Below are positions 46,331 to 57,469 of a stretch of DNA of 64,000 bases, piece after piece. Source of the DNA: Cymbidium sinense (taxonomy: Eukaryota > Streptophyta > Magnoliopsida > Asparagales > Orchidaceae). The notes beneath the pieces are model-generated. The model ran no database searches. It saw nothing but the letters and a program-made list of their open reading frames with translations, and had not been told where the DNA came from. The stretch lies in contig CM038215.1 in NCBI GenBank assembly GCA_021442155.1, positions 5,604,976 to 5,668,975 on the forward strand. The letters are read 5' to 3'. A program made the translations under genes and the position numbers. Positions within the stretch are counted from its first letter, which is position 1, and each line of letters begins with the position of its first letter.

Positions 46331-46425
46331 AAGGAATATATATTCAAAATAAAATCAAAACAAAATAAGAGAATCTTGAAACATGAGAACTAGAACAAGA
46401 ATTTTCCTTTAATTTTAATTTAATT

Positions 46426-46504
46426 TAAGGTTTATATTTAGTTTTAAGTTTAGGTTTAAGTTTAGGTTTATTGATTTGCTTAGGGTTTAGGGTTATGGTA
46501 ATTT
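46426..46504 (+). repeat. Telomere-like remnant between LINE D and R2
   Basis: GGTTTATATTTAG, AGTTTAGGTTTA and TTAGGGTTTAGGG words, in the same orientation as the larger arrays. It shows that the satellite field once reached at least this far, and that LINE D and R2 both inserted into it. Confidence 0.75.
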
Positions 46505-48500
46505 TGGAGGTAGGACCATCTGATCTTAATGGTATTTATTGAAATGATCATCTACATTAAGGTATGATGCTATCTTGAAAGATAGAAGTCATCACCCATA
46601 ATGGACCTAATCATGTAAATCTAAGGCATGATGGGTCTTCAAATGTACAAGAGATCTTTCCTCATTTTACATGGAAAAGTAAGTAGGGTTTATTAAAAGT
46701 TTAATGGAGGCAAGCCTCCATAGTTAATACGTCATAATTTGAATTCCTTAGAATACTCTGATTAAAGTAGAAATTAAGGTCTCCAAAGATTTCAAGGCTT
46801 GAATATCAAAAGATTATTTGTATTGAAAAATCAAATGGGATTGTTCAAGGAGAAGACTTATTTTTGAAGCTAAAGAGAATGAGTAGGAAATGCTCATGAT
46901 ACAATGAATCCTGGTGAGCATTTCAATTTATCTTATGGTTTTGCTTTAATGTTTGAAGTTGAAGTGATTAATTTTATTGAAGTTGACATTTTATTAGAAA
47001 GCTAGGACTTCTAATCCAACAACATAAGATTATAAAATGCCTAAGAGGTGAGGATTTATGCTAGTAGCGAAGCAATTTACCTCGATCCTAAATCTAGGGA
47101 CCTTTGGCATAAGCCAAAGCAAGACTAAGTAGTGAAGATATAGTACCATTTACCTCCACAAGAGAGGATAAATCACGACACACTTATCATGGAGTGGTAT
47201 CCAGCTAAGTCCCCCTATGCTATAAATTCATGTAGGCAAGTCTTTTGAGTTACAAGATAGCTAGGGCAGTTATTATTTAGAAAGATACTAGAGTCCTTAA
47301 ATCCACTCCCTAAGAGACTAGAGCATGAGTGGTCCGAGTAATGACTTAATCTATAAATGCAAAATCCTTTCAAATTTTATTTTAATTTTGACACTTTATT
47401 TTGATAAAGGCTTTAGGATTTTGATGCTTATATGCATGATGAAAATAAGTTATGGGCCAAATCAGCTAGAAGAATGTGTTCTCCACCACAAGGGATGCCC
47501 TCATAGGTCAAGAATTCCCTTATCTTGCAAAGATAGTGAACCTTCATATTCAAGAGAGAAAGAATATGCATGCATGTTGTGAGACATTCAACCATTCAAC
47601 TAAGGGATTGCTAAATCTTTTAATTATCTTGTTTAGAATGTAGGCTTTATGGTGAGGTTATGAGTTATTTTAAATTTTAATTGTGAGTTATTAATTATGG
47701 TAGAGAAATTAATTTTATCCTAAGAGCCTAATCGCAACCAAGCTACACATTAAACCATCAAACATATAACAAACTAAGAAAGGCATGTTGTTTCTAATGC
47801 TCAATCTAAATACAACATCAAACAATTTTATAGACTACCATAAAAGAATAAAAGGCCGGTGCGGTCGGATTCCATCGTACACCCTAAAAAGAGAAAATGG
47901 GTAGCTGAGCTCTATCCTTGTATAATTCGGTATATATAAGAATAATTACAATTACAAATAATAGATACTATGGGGGCTCTTCAAGTATTCATTATTCATG
48001 TCTCCTTCATTTCTTCATATCTTTGCTTCTTTTTTTGCAAAGGCATCACATGCACCCAAGAGTAACCCTTCTAGCCAATGCTAATCTTAAACCCGCATAG
48101 CACTAATCCTAATTCCTAATGTAAAATTACATTAAAAAAAGGAAAAGTAAATCTAACTACACCTGCAAAACAAGTGTTAACTAAACACACATATAACCCA
48201 AATTATTATATTTATAATTTGGACTTAGCACCCTGTGCATGGGTAACCAAACCTACCTATCCTAACTTGGATTATGCTTAGAGGCTTAAGCAACCTACAA
48301 AGAGAGCATTTATATTTATTTTTAAGCGACCTCTTAAGTACAATGCTTTGCAAAAAAATAATGTTAGACTATCAACCGCCTAACATCTAGCCTACGATCC
48401 ACATTCCTAACATCCAGTCTAAAAATATTACATCAGAAAATAAGACACAACATCAACCATACAATCAACACATCTACCTAATTCTAGGTGAATTAGGTGA
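46505..48500 (+). repeat. Repeat family R, copy R2 (conserved part)
   Basis: It follows R1 closely: ATGATGGGTCTTCAAATGTA near 46628, GAGGCAAGCCTCCATAGTTA near 46706, the ACAAGGGATGCCCTCATAGG block near 47490, and ACTAAATCTTTTAATTATC near 47606. The start TGGAGGTAGGACCATC agrees with the R1 and R3 starts after small changes. Beyond about 48500 the match to R1 and R3 becomes too weak to follow by eye. Short deletions relative to R1 are frequent. No protein-coding domain is seen; the frame at 47325-47582 crosses a conserved non-coding block. Confidence 0.7.
47931..47939 (+). promoter_or_regulatory. Possible TATA box in R2
   Basis: TATATATAA follows about 30 bases after a block conserved in the R copies (GGGTAGCTGAGCTCTATCCTT-like, near 47899; R3 near 58883). 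If R is an LTR, this would be the U3 promoter region. The equivalent sites in R1 (GAATATGAAA) and R3 (ATTATAAATG) are weaker TATA matches. AT-rich background makes this uncertain. Confidence 0.22.
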
Positions 48501-50854
48501 CCTAGTATTTGTGAAAAAGGGATTGTGTGAAAAGACTTTACTAGGCTTCTTTTGTTTAAGTTTCAATTTGGAGTTTGAATTTTTTTAAAATTTTCTTTTC
48601 TGTAGTTTCAATTTAAATGATTTAATGATTTATTTTCTATTTTTATCTCACTTTTATTTGGTTAAAGTGATATTTAGGTTTTCAAGAATGAAGAGTAGAA
48701 TGAATTACATTTTTGGATGGAACTCACCATATTCTACATCCTAACTCTTAAAGAGTCTAACTAAGGTCTTTAAGTATCTTAATTAGCCCATTTGAATTTA
48801 TGTGATTGATTTGATTTGATTAATGTTTATTTGATTTAAATTAGATTTTTAAATTTTTAGTTTACTTAGTCTTCATGTATTTTGATTGGTTAATTTTGGA
48901 TTAGATATTTTAATTTAATTAAATTTTGATAATTCAATATCCTTAATATCTAATGAAGTTTAAGTTTATTTAATTTCATATAATCTGATTGATTAATTTT
49001 GTATTTGATGTTTTTGTTTAATTAAATTTTGATAATTCAATTTCATAAATATCTAATGCTTTTTTGTTTTAATTTCATATGATTATTATCATTTCGATGT
49101 TTGTTTAAATTCATTATTTTTTACTATTTTATTTGAGTTTGATTTGGATTGGTGAATGTGTATTAATTTACTTATGATTTATTTGAAGTTTAATGTGTTC
49201 TTTTATTTGAATTCCAATTAAGGGTTTAACTTATTGAATTTATCCATCTAGTTTATATAAATGATTATCTTTTTAGCTTAATGATTATTCTCTTATCTTA
49301 GTTCAATAGATTTGTTTATTTGGATTTTATTTTTGTTTAACTTATTTTGATATTGATTGAAATTTGGAGTAATTGGATATGATTTAATAACTTTTGAGTT
49401 TATATTTAATTTTATGTTTATTTTATTTGATTATTATATTTAGAATATGAGATTTGAATTAGTTAAGAATTCTTCCAAAATTTTATATGAATAAATAATC
49501 AAATAAACCATAGCCAATTGTAATAATTGAGTTAATTATAATTAAGGATATGTCACATAACTAAATTTTCTTATTTATTTTTGAATCAACACATAACAAT
49601 AAGAGATTAAATTGACTATATAATTGACTTTCATAAATTATGTTCAAACAAATTTTTATATTCGATTATAATATTTATAATACTATTGGTTTAGTTAATT
49701 TTTTTTCTTTTTATACTAAGTTTTACTTAGATTTTATGATATTTTAATTTGCACTTTTTTATTTTGTTTGATCACATATTATTTCATTTTTTATTTTGTT
49801 TGGAATTCTAAAGATTGATTAACTCCTTTTTTTAAAATTTGATTGAATTTAATAATAAATAAAATAAGTTGGATTAATCGTGATGATTCAATCAAAAATC
49901 AAATGGCCCATGAGTTAATCATGGATTGATAGGGGGAACAAAATCACTATGCCATTAGACCTAATAAAAACTATTCATTTCAAACACATAAATAAATAGT
50001 TTCATCTTTTGAAGCATAAGGGAGCTTTGAGAATGTTTCTAGGCTTGCCTCCTCACCAAGTATCCCATAAGCTCACTACGCTTGGAGTCATCATTCTCAT
50101 GGACAAAAGTTAGAAGCAAGAGAAATATCTTCCTTACATGCTGGTTGTGTAGAAGAGTTGCTCAAATGCAGCCAATGGAGGAAAACCTAGATGGAGAATG
50201 GAGGTAGTGGAATGCACTAGAAGAAGGAAAGGATTCAACATATAAGAGATTAAAGTTGCGAGACATTTTGTAAGGAAATGTGGAGAATATCAAGTGTTGG
50301 ATCTAGTAAGGAAGAGGTCAAGAGGAGAGGTTGATGTTGTAGCATGATACTTGAAAATGGGGATGAGAAGAATGACTATAGAGTTTGATGGATGCATTTA
50401 ATAAATATTCTTAAGTTATAGAGTATCAATATGGGCTAGGGAATGATCTTCTATGGATAAGAGTGTGACATGAGTCTCACAGAGATCTCACAAGAAAAAG
50501 AGAGGAGGTGTCACAGCTAGCCTTTGATTTGATTGGAGGGAGGAAGTATTTGACAAGAGAATGAGGAGTCTCATGAGACTAATATGGAGAAACAGGGACT
50601 CCAATCAGGGCTAGCCTTGATTCAATGAGATGAGATGTTTTGATTGCTCTTGCATGAAGGAAGATGTGAGAGAGGTCATGCTTCTCTTAAAAAATGGCAA
50701 AGATGAGAGGCTCACATGCAAGGGAGAAAAAATCTCACTTTCTCTCTTGTTTCCAGTTCATGGGATGAAAATGGAGGAGGAGATGGTATTCCATAGTAGA
50801 AACATGGAAAGATCTCATGATTGTTATTTTTTTTGTCGATGGGAGGCTATGTAT

Positions 50855-50856
<2 letters not shown>
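48501..50856. other. AT-rich intergenic sequence, no recognisable feature
   Basis: 48501-49930 is very AT-rich with TTTGATTTAATT-like words and may be a diverged continuation of R2, though I cannot align it securely. 49931-50856 is more mixed (AAGCATAAGGGAGC, GAGGAGTCTCATGAGAC) and matches nothing else in the window that I could find. The 105-codon frame at 50630-50947 runs into the AT and AG microsatellites and shows no domain. Confidence 0.5.

Positions 50857-50922
<66 letters not shown>
50857..50922. repeat. Compound (AT)n(AG)n microsatellite
   Basis: About 18 AT units (50857-50892) run directly into about 14 AG units (50893-50921). Confidence 0.95.
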
Positions 50923-50926
<4 letters not shown>

Positions 50927-51154
50927 TCGTGTGCTCCAAGTGGGTAAGATAAGATATTTTATTTTATTTTATTTTTTCTTAAAGTTGTAGAAGAGGTTTT
51001 CATTTGAATAGAAAATAAAAAATTTATTAGAGATTCACGAAATAAAAAAGACTTGATGCTTTTGCTAGCTTTAATAAAGAGTGATGTCCAAATTTATTAT
51101 TATTTTATTTTATTTAACGGGATAAATGTGGCATGAGAATGATAGCATACATGT

Positions 51155-51156
<2 letters not shown>

Positions 51157-51225
<69 letters not shown>

Positions 51226-51250
51226 ATATATTATATATATATATTTTTTT
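51157..51250. repeat. Long (AT)n microsatellite
   Basis: About 33 uninterrupted AT units (51157-51222) are followed by broken TATATA runs to 51245 and a T-run. Between the two microsatellites (50923-51156) I see only AT-rich DNA. Confidence 0.95.
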
Positions 51251-51549
51251 TTTGATGGAATTTTTGTTATTTTTTTTAGACTTGTTTTTTTTATTTATAA
51301 ATCTTCATAATTTTTATTAATATTGATATTATAGTTTTAATTTAAATGATGTACTATAATTAGTGATTATTCAAATTGTATATTTATTATTTATTTAGTA
51401 GTTAATTATTTTGATTTAATTTTAATCAAATTTATATTTGATGTTCAAATTTAATTATATTTCTATTTTAATTATACAATGACAATGTTGATTGATTTTT
51501 TTTATTATATGATTGATTTTCTAATTATAGTTTGATATGCTTGTTAATT
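51251..51549. other. AT-rich DNA, nothing recognisable
   Basis: T-rich sequence with words like TTTAATTATA; no gene, no repeat shared clearly with other parts. It leads gradually into arm X2. Confidence 0.4.
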
Positions 51550-52868
51550 ATATTTTGTTTTAGTTGGGCTTAATTGATTCAAATGATCAATTTGGCTCAA
51601 TTATGGTGTGTTTCGGTTACACTCATGTTTGATTAAGTGTTTAAGATGATTTGGAGTAATTTATCTCACTTGATTTGATGTAGATTTAGATTTAAACCCA
51701 TTTTGACCAAAATTGGGCTTAATGAACACATTGGACTTATTTGAGTTAAATGATCAAATTTATTAAATTAAACCCATTGGTTGGCTAAATTTTATCTAAT
51801 TAAAATTTAAAATGATTTTGGATGTTTGATTTGAATTAATTTTCAATTTAATTTGAATTTAGATTTAATACGATCCATTTGGGTCTTCTTAGGTGGCCAA
51901 ATCAACCCATTTGGATTTAAATTTAGATTTGTTTAGTTTTAGACTCAAACATGTTCATTTGATGAATTTGACTCTTTGGAGTGACTCAATTTGATCAAAT
52001 TTTAAGTTGTTGACTTTTGTCTTAGTGGAGCTCACGTGGATCAACTCTAGGTGAAATGACCTATTTGCTATTTTGTGTCCCATCTTGATTTCTTTTTTTT
52101 TGTTTATGTTTGCATTGATTTCATGTTTTGATTCAATTTAATTTAGTTTAATTTTGATTTAATTTGATTTTAATTGGACTTAGGTGATTTGGAGCTTATT
52201 TGAATATTTTTGTGGATAGGTTGGTTAGGTTTGACTTTGGCTTGATTGATTTGATTATAAATTTTGGTATGGCTGTGATGATTGAAGGATTGATTAATTT
52301 ATGAGAAAATCAATTGAGTTAGGTTTGATTTGGATGAGATTTGGCTAAGTCCATGAAATTGGCTTAAGGTTTAGATGGGATTTTGGTTTGGATCATGATT
52401 TGAAGTTGAGTTTGAGTTTAAATTTGATAAATTGATTAAAGAGTTAAATTGATCTTTGAAAATCATTGAATTTGGATTTATTTGGATTTGGTTAAGGCTA
52501 AGTCCAAAAGATAAATCATAGGGCTTAGGAAGGATTTTGATTTTGGATTCGATCATGGGCTTCAATCATTTGATTTGGATTTTAATATTTGAATTTGAGG
52601 TTTGGTTTGAGAAGGTAAACATAGGTCGTATTTAGGCTATAGAGTAGGTGAGTCTCCTTACTCCCTAAGGCATAGCCTAATCCTATGGTTAACCCTCTAA
52701 GTCTTTAGGCTTAGGTTAAGTGTTCACCTAATTGCTAGAAGTGTCTTATCACTAAGGAAGTCTTAATGTCCAGAAGACTCATAGGTCTAAAAAAGAGGTT
52801 GAGAACTCACTCCAAAGGTGAGGTCAACAAAGGACCCCAATAGGTGTGGTGTGGTGACAAGGCACCAC
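51550..52868 (+). repeat. Inverted-repeat arm X2 (plus orientation)
   Basis: Left arm of a large imperfect palindrome. Its last 380 bases match the reverse complement of 54640-55015. Shared words, in order, are TTTGGTTAAGGCTAAGTCCA (about 52485), GGATTTTGATTTTGGATT, GAGGTTTGGTTTGAG (about 52597), CCCTAAGGCATA (about 52660), GGCTTAGGTTAAG (about 52709), CACCTAATTGCTAGAAGTGT (about 52726) and GTTGAGAACTCACTCCAAA (about 52799). Further left the arm has GGTTTGGATC and GTCAAATT-type words also typical of X-prime. It is non-coding. Confidence 0.75.
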
Positions 52869-54639
52869 CGCGTATTGGCGTTAACAGATGATCAACAACA
52901 TCCAAAGGATTGCAAGTACAAACAAAAATGATCTATGCCTAAGTCCGAAAGGTAGATAAAATCATGATCTTAGTGCAATATAACTCAACTTATGCCAAGG
53001 GCATAAGAGAGCATAGTAGATTTGGTTAGAATTTCATGTTAAGGACATGAAGGAAGATCAGCTAAGGGATCACACATGCATTGGGCATGACATGTGAGAG
53101 GTTTATCTTTGAGGCATAAAGGAGAAATCCATTGAGGAATAAGTATATGAACCTTCCACTAGGGAAGCAGGTTCAAGCTATCCATTGGGGATATGGATTT
53201 TAGTTTGATTGTGAATATGATTAGTTTTGGTGTGTCTCCACTAAGGATAAGAATCTATAGCCCACTGGGGATCAAGATTGAATTAATTTTATTTTAATTG
53301 ATGTGGAGGCATATCCGCTAGGGATATGGATTTGAATCTTCTAGGGATTGAGAATGTGAACCTTCCACAAGGGAAGTAGGTTCGAGCTATCCTTTGGGGA
53401 TAATATTTTAATTGGATTTCTTATGGCTCCACTGGGGAGAATAATTTTGAATTGAGGGTACATCCACTGGGGTCATAAGCTTGGTTGAATTTTTTAGATT
53501 TAGATTTTTATTTAGGCTTTACTAGGAGATTAATCTGATTTGTGCCTTGTTGGGGTGTAGTTTGGTTTGTTCGATATGTTTAATTTGACTCCAGTAGGAA
53601 GGTTGGTTTTGAATTTGGTTTGTTATGGACATTGTTGGTGTGCGATGGACCCACTAAGAAGGAGCTATGAAGGCCTTGCCTGCCTTAGATTTACAAACCC
53701 AAAGGGGTAGTCCACCTGGCATAGGGTAGGGCTATCGGACCTAAAGGTTTCCTTTCAGTGTGCAATAATTGTACTTGGAAGAAAACATAGTAGACTTATA
53801 TCTTCCAAAGTAGGGATCGGTCATTGGGAGATCTATCGATGGTATAGTAAATCAAACGACTAAGGTGACTATTGATAGAGTGTCATTGGGATCTTACCTC
53901 TCAAGTGTAGTCCTGATGATTAATTTGATTTATATTGATTTGATTTAATTTAATTTAATTTGGTGTGTTATGTTTTGGACCCTGTTGGTGTGTGATGGAC
54001 CCACTGAGAAGGTGCTATGTTGGCCTTGCCCTATCTCAGATTTATAAGTCCAAAGGGGTAGTCACACCACGGTAGGACTCGACTAAGGGTTGCCTTTGTG
54101 CAATGATTCCAACGTGGGGAACAATCACTAGGGTGACTAGTTGATGGTGTAACAAATCAAACTCAACCTAAGGTTACTATAGAGTGAATGCCACTGAGGA
54201 CTTATGTCAGCTCAAGAGTAGTCAGGATTAATTTAATTTGATGGATCCCATCGATGTGTGGACCCCATTGAGAAGGGGTTATGTCGGCCTTGGCCTATCT
54301 CAAATTTATCGATCCAAAGGGGTAGTCTATCGGCTTAAGGGTAAGACTATCCGACCTAAGGGGTGCCTTTTGGTGTGCAATGGTTGTACCATGAAGAAAG
54401 CATAGTAGACTTACATCTTCATAAGTAGGGACCAACCGCTAGGGTGACCTATTGATGTATAATACATCGAACCCAACCTAGGGCTGCCCATCGGTGTGCA
54501 ACATTTGGAAAGAATATAGACTTACATCTTCCAAAGAGAATGATAGGGTAACTTTGTTGGTGGCAAAATAGATTGAACTTCCAAGGTGAGAGAGTGTTGT
54601 GGGGGACTTATCTCTCAGTAGTAATTCTTATAGGGAGTT
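52869..54639 (+). repeat. Tandem-repeat core of the palindrome
   Basis: A 1.8 kb spacer made of two repeat types. At 53100-53480 short units centre on CCACTAGGG or CCACTGGGG; a longer match is AACCTTCCACTAGGGAAGCA at 53153 against AACCTTCCACAAGGGAAGTA at 53360. At about 53630-54640 three units of roughly 260-400 bases begin at a GGACCCACTGAGAAGG-like word (53648, 53997, 54260), with GGCCTTG, CCAAAGGGGTAGTC and a CTTACATCTTCC-like segment. No coding capacity is evident. Its composition is less AT-rich than its surroundings. Confidence 0.75.
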
Positions 54640-57469
54640 TTCAGCGCCTTGTTGACCTCTTTTTTGGAGTGAGTTCTCAACTTCCTCATCATAGATCTAG
54701 AACTCTTGTAGACCGAGCCTTAGTCTTAAGACACTTCTAGTGATTAGGTGAACCCTTAACCTAAGCCTTGAGACTTAGAAGGGTTAGCCATAAGAATATG
54801 TTATGCCTTAGGGACATAAGAAGACTTACCTACCCTATAGCTTAAACACAATATATGCTTTCCTCCTCAAACCAAACCTCAAATCCAACTCAAATACCAT
54901 TTCTAAATCCAAATTCCAAACTAAATGATTGAAACCCATAATCAAATCCAAAAATCAAAACCCTTCCTAAAACCCTTTGATTTCATCTTATGGACTTAGC
55001 CTTAACCAAATTCAATTGATTTTATCCAAGATCAATTCAATCCATCAATCATTTATCAAATCCAAATCCAAATTCCAAACCAAATGATTAGAACCCATAA
55101 TCAAATCCAAAATCAAAATCCCCTCAAAGCCTTATGGTGGAATACCATAAACCTAGCCAAATCTCCTCCCAATTTAACCCAAATTTGATTGATCTCTTCA
55201 TGAATCATTTATATCTTCATTTATACTCATAAACATAAATGAGATATAAACTCAAATAGCCAAAACTAAATCAAACTAAATCAAACCAAGCCAAATCCCC
55301 TCTTAAGCCCTATGGACCTATCTCCATAAGCTTAGCAAATCTCATACAAATCAACCCAAAATCAATTGGTTTCTTTATAAACCTATTACTCCTTCATTTA
55401 TACTCATAAATATAAATGAAACCCACCTTCCAATGACCAAAAATAAATCAAACTAAATTAATTCCCTACTTAAGCCCTTTTGACCTACATCCTTAAGCTT
55501 GGTCAAATTTGCTTCCAAACCACTCCAAACTCAAATGATTTTCTCATGAATCATTTATATCTTCATTTATATTCCTAAATATAAATGAAATATAAATTCA
55601 GATAGGCAAAACCAAATCAAAATCAAATCAAAATCCAATTTATACCCTTTAATCCAATTTCTTGGACTTAACCAAATCCTATCCAAATGAAGCCAAAACA
55701 AATGGATTTTCTCTTGAATCAATCATTCCTTCAAACATCTATCCAAATATAAAAGAAAACTACAATCATCAAACAAAATCAAAATCAACTCAAGTCAAAT
55801 CCAACCTAGCCCATTTGACTTGAAATATTTAAATGAACAAAAACTCATTTGAACTCCCAATTGCAATTGAATTTTTATGTCAATCTCAAATCCATATATA
55901 AACTCACCTAAATCAAACTCAACTCAAAATCAAGCCAACTAAACCCAATTAGCTCACTTGACCCAAAGTGGCCAATTTGACCTACATGAAGAAAAATCCA
56001 ATTCAATTCAAATCAAAGTGAATTATGCCAATCCAAACTTCATGTCATGATTGTTGATCATCCTAGGTTAATCAATTATCATGAATTGGGTCAAACCAAG
56101 TCAACCTATCATGTTGACCAAGTCAACCCTTTAACCCATATGAACCCAAATTAGCCAAATTACAACCTAAACAAATTGATTGCAACCAATGCTCAAGTTC
56201 ATTCCAAATTCATTATTGAACTTGAGCCATAATTGAGCACAATTCGACTAGTTGGTCAAAACTTAGCCCAAATTGACCAAAATCAAATTAAATCCAAATT
56301 AAATCCAAATTGATTAAACCAAAGCCTATAATCATTTTCAATTAACCAATTGAACTTGAACCAACACACAACCCAAGCCAATTTGGCCAATTTGGTCAAA
56401 TTGGTCAACTTGACCCATTTTACCTATAGGAATCCAAATCCAAAGCAAATTGAACCAAACCAATGACAACAATACACTCCAAATGGTCATGTGAACTTGA
56501 ACCAACCATTGGTTTGACCCAATTTGACCAATTGTTCAACTTGACTGCTAACCCAATTTGACCTAAATAGGTCAAATTAAGCCAAATCAAACCAAATGAA
56601 CTCCAAATCACTCAAAATTTGGGCTAACCGACTTTTGACTCATCTTAAATCTGTCCAAATCAAATCCATTGCCAAATGACCAAGATACCCTTGGGCTAGG
56701 GCATCACATGAGGCAAATCACTTGGGGAATGGTCATTTCTCTTCCTTGGAAACTTGGTACCCATCCATTGGTCCACTTAGGCACCAAGGACACTGGTTAA
56801 CCTCACCCAAGGGTGGTTGGGTCTGCCATGACTCATGGGGAAGTTAAATCACCTCCCCATTCCTATTGGAACACTTGGAAAGCCATAGACACCCACTACT
56901 CCCATGGCAGCCACTCTCACACCCTCCTCCACTCAAGCGAAGCCAGCTAAGGTGATTCCCTACCCAAATTGAGCTCCCCATGATAGCCATTTGATCAAAA
57001 CAACCAAATAAGGCTAGCCATCCAATCAAAGAATGAGGGGGTATACCCTCCTCATTCTCACTCAATTTCAAAGACACTTGATTCAACCCTAGTAGCCAGA
57101 AATGCATGCCCGAGAGTAATTTCTAAGGTTTCGCGAGTTCCCCAACTCTTCCTCTATCAATTTTAAAAAAATTAAAATAGTGGAGCCCCAATCCAATTTC
57201 CATTTCCTCAAACCTCCATCAAAGTGCAATTAACTTTGCACAAACCATCCTTGGAGCTAGAAGAGCAAGAATGAATCATCCCCCAAGCTTCTCGATGATC
57301 GGAGGGTAGAGTTCAATCAAAGCTGACCACTTCCATCCTGTTCCTTGGATTTTTAAGCAATCCACCTCAAATTAAAGCTCATGCTACTGTGGTGAAAAAT
57401 TTCTACAAGGGAGTCACCTTTCAAATCTGTGGGGAGAAATGAAAGAGGAGCCCTTACAAAAATTCATCT
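54640..57469 (-). repeat. Inverted-repeat arm X-prime (minus orientation)
   Basis: Right arm of the palindrome. Positions 54640-55015 pair with the end of X2, and about 55800-57465 read in reverse match X3 (62200-64000). For example, the reverse complement near 55965 (CACTTTGGGTCAAGTGAGCT) matches 63811-63830, and the GAGGGGGTATACCCTCCTCA region near 57028 matches the GGGGGAGTATATCTCCCCCT region near 62571. The middle is dense in GGTCAAATTGG/CCAATTTGACC words. It stops at the R3 start, so R3 appears to cut it. Confidence 0.75.

Larger units (their letters stand above)
36762..46425 (-). mobile_element. L1-type LINE copy D, with internally triplicated ORF1
   Basis: An element of about 9.7 kb on minus: 5' end near 46425, an ORF1 N-terminal part, three copies of an ORF1 C-terminal segment, ORF2 (42885-38930), and the GT-rich 3' region to 36783. 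Interrupted poly-T at 36762-36780 is the poly(A) tail. The 3' terminus (GTTAGAATTTTATTACC) matches copy C. The extra length compared with copy B (7.6 kb) is explained mainly by the ORF1 triplication. It is flanked by telomere-like DNA on the left and a 79-base telomere-like remnant on the right. Confidence 0.86.

Noticed and set aside
51126..51320. Frame coding an Ile-Tyr repeat
   Set aside because: It is the translation of the (AT)n microsatellite.
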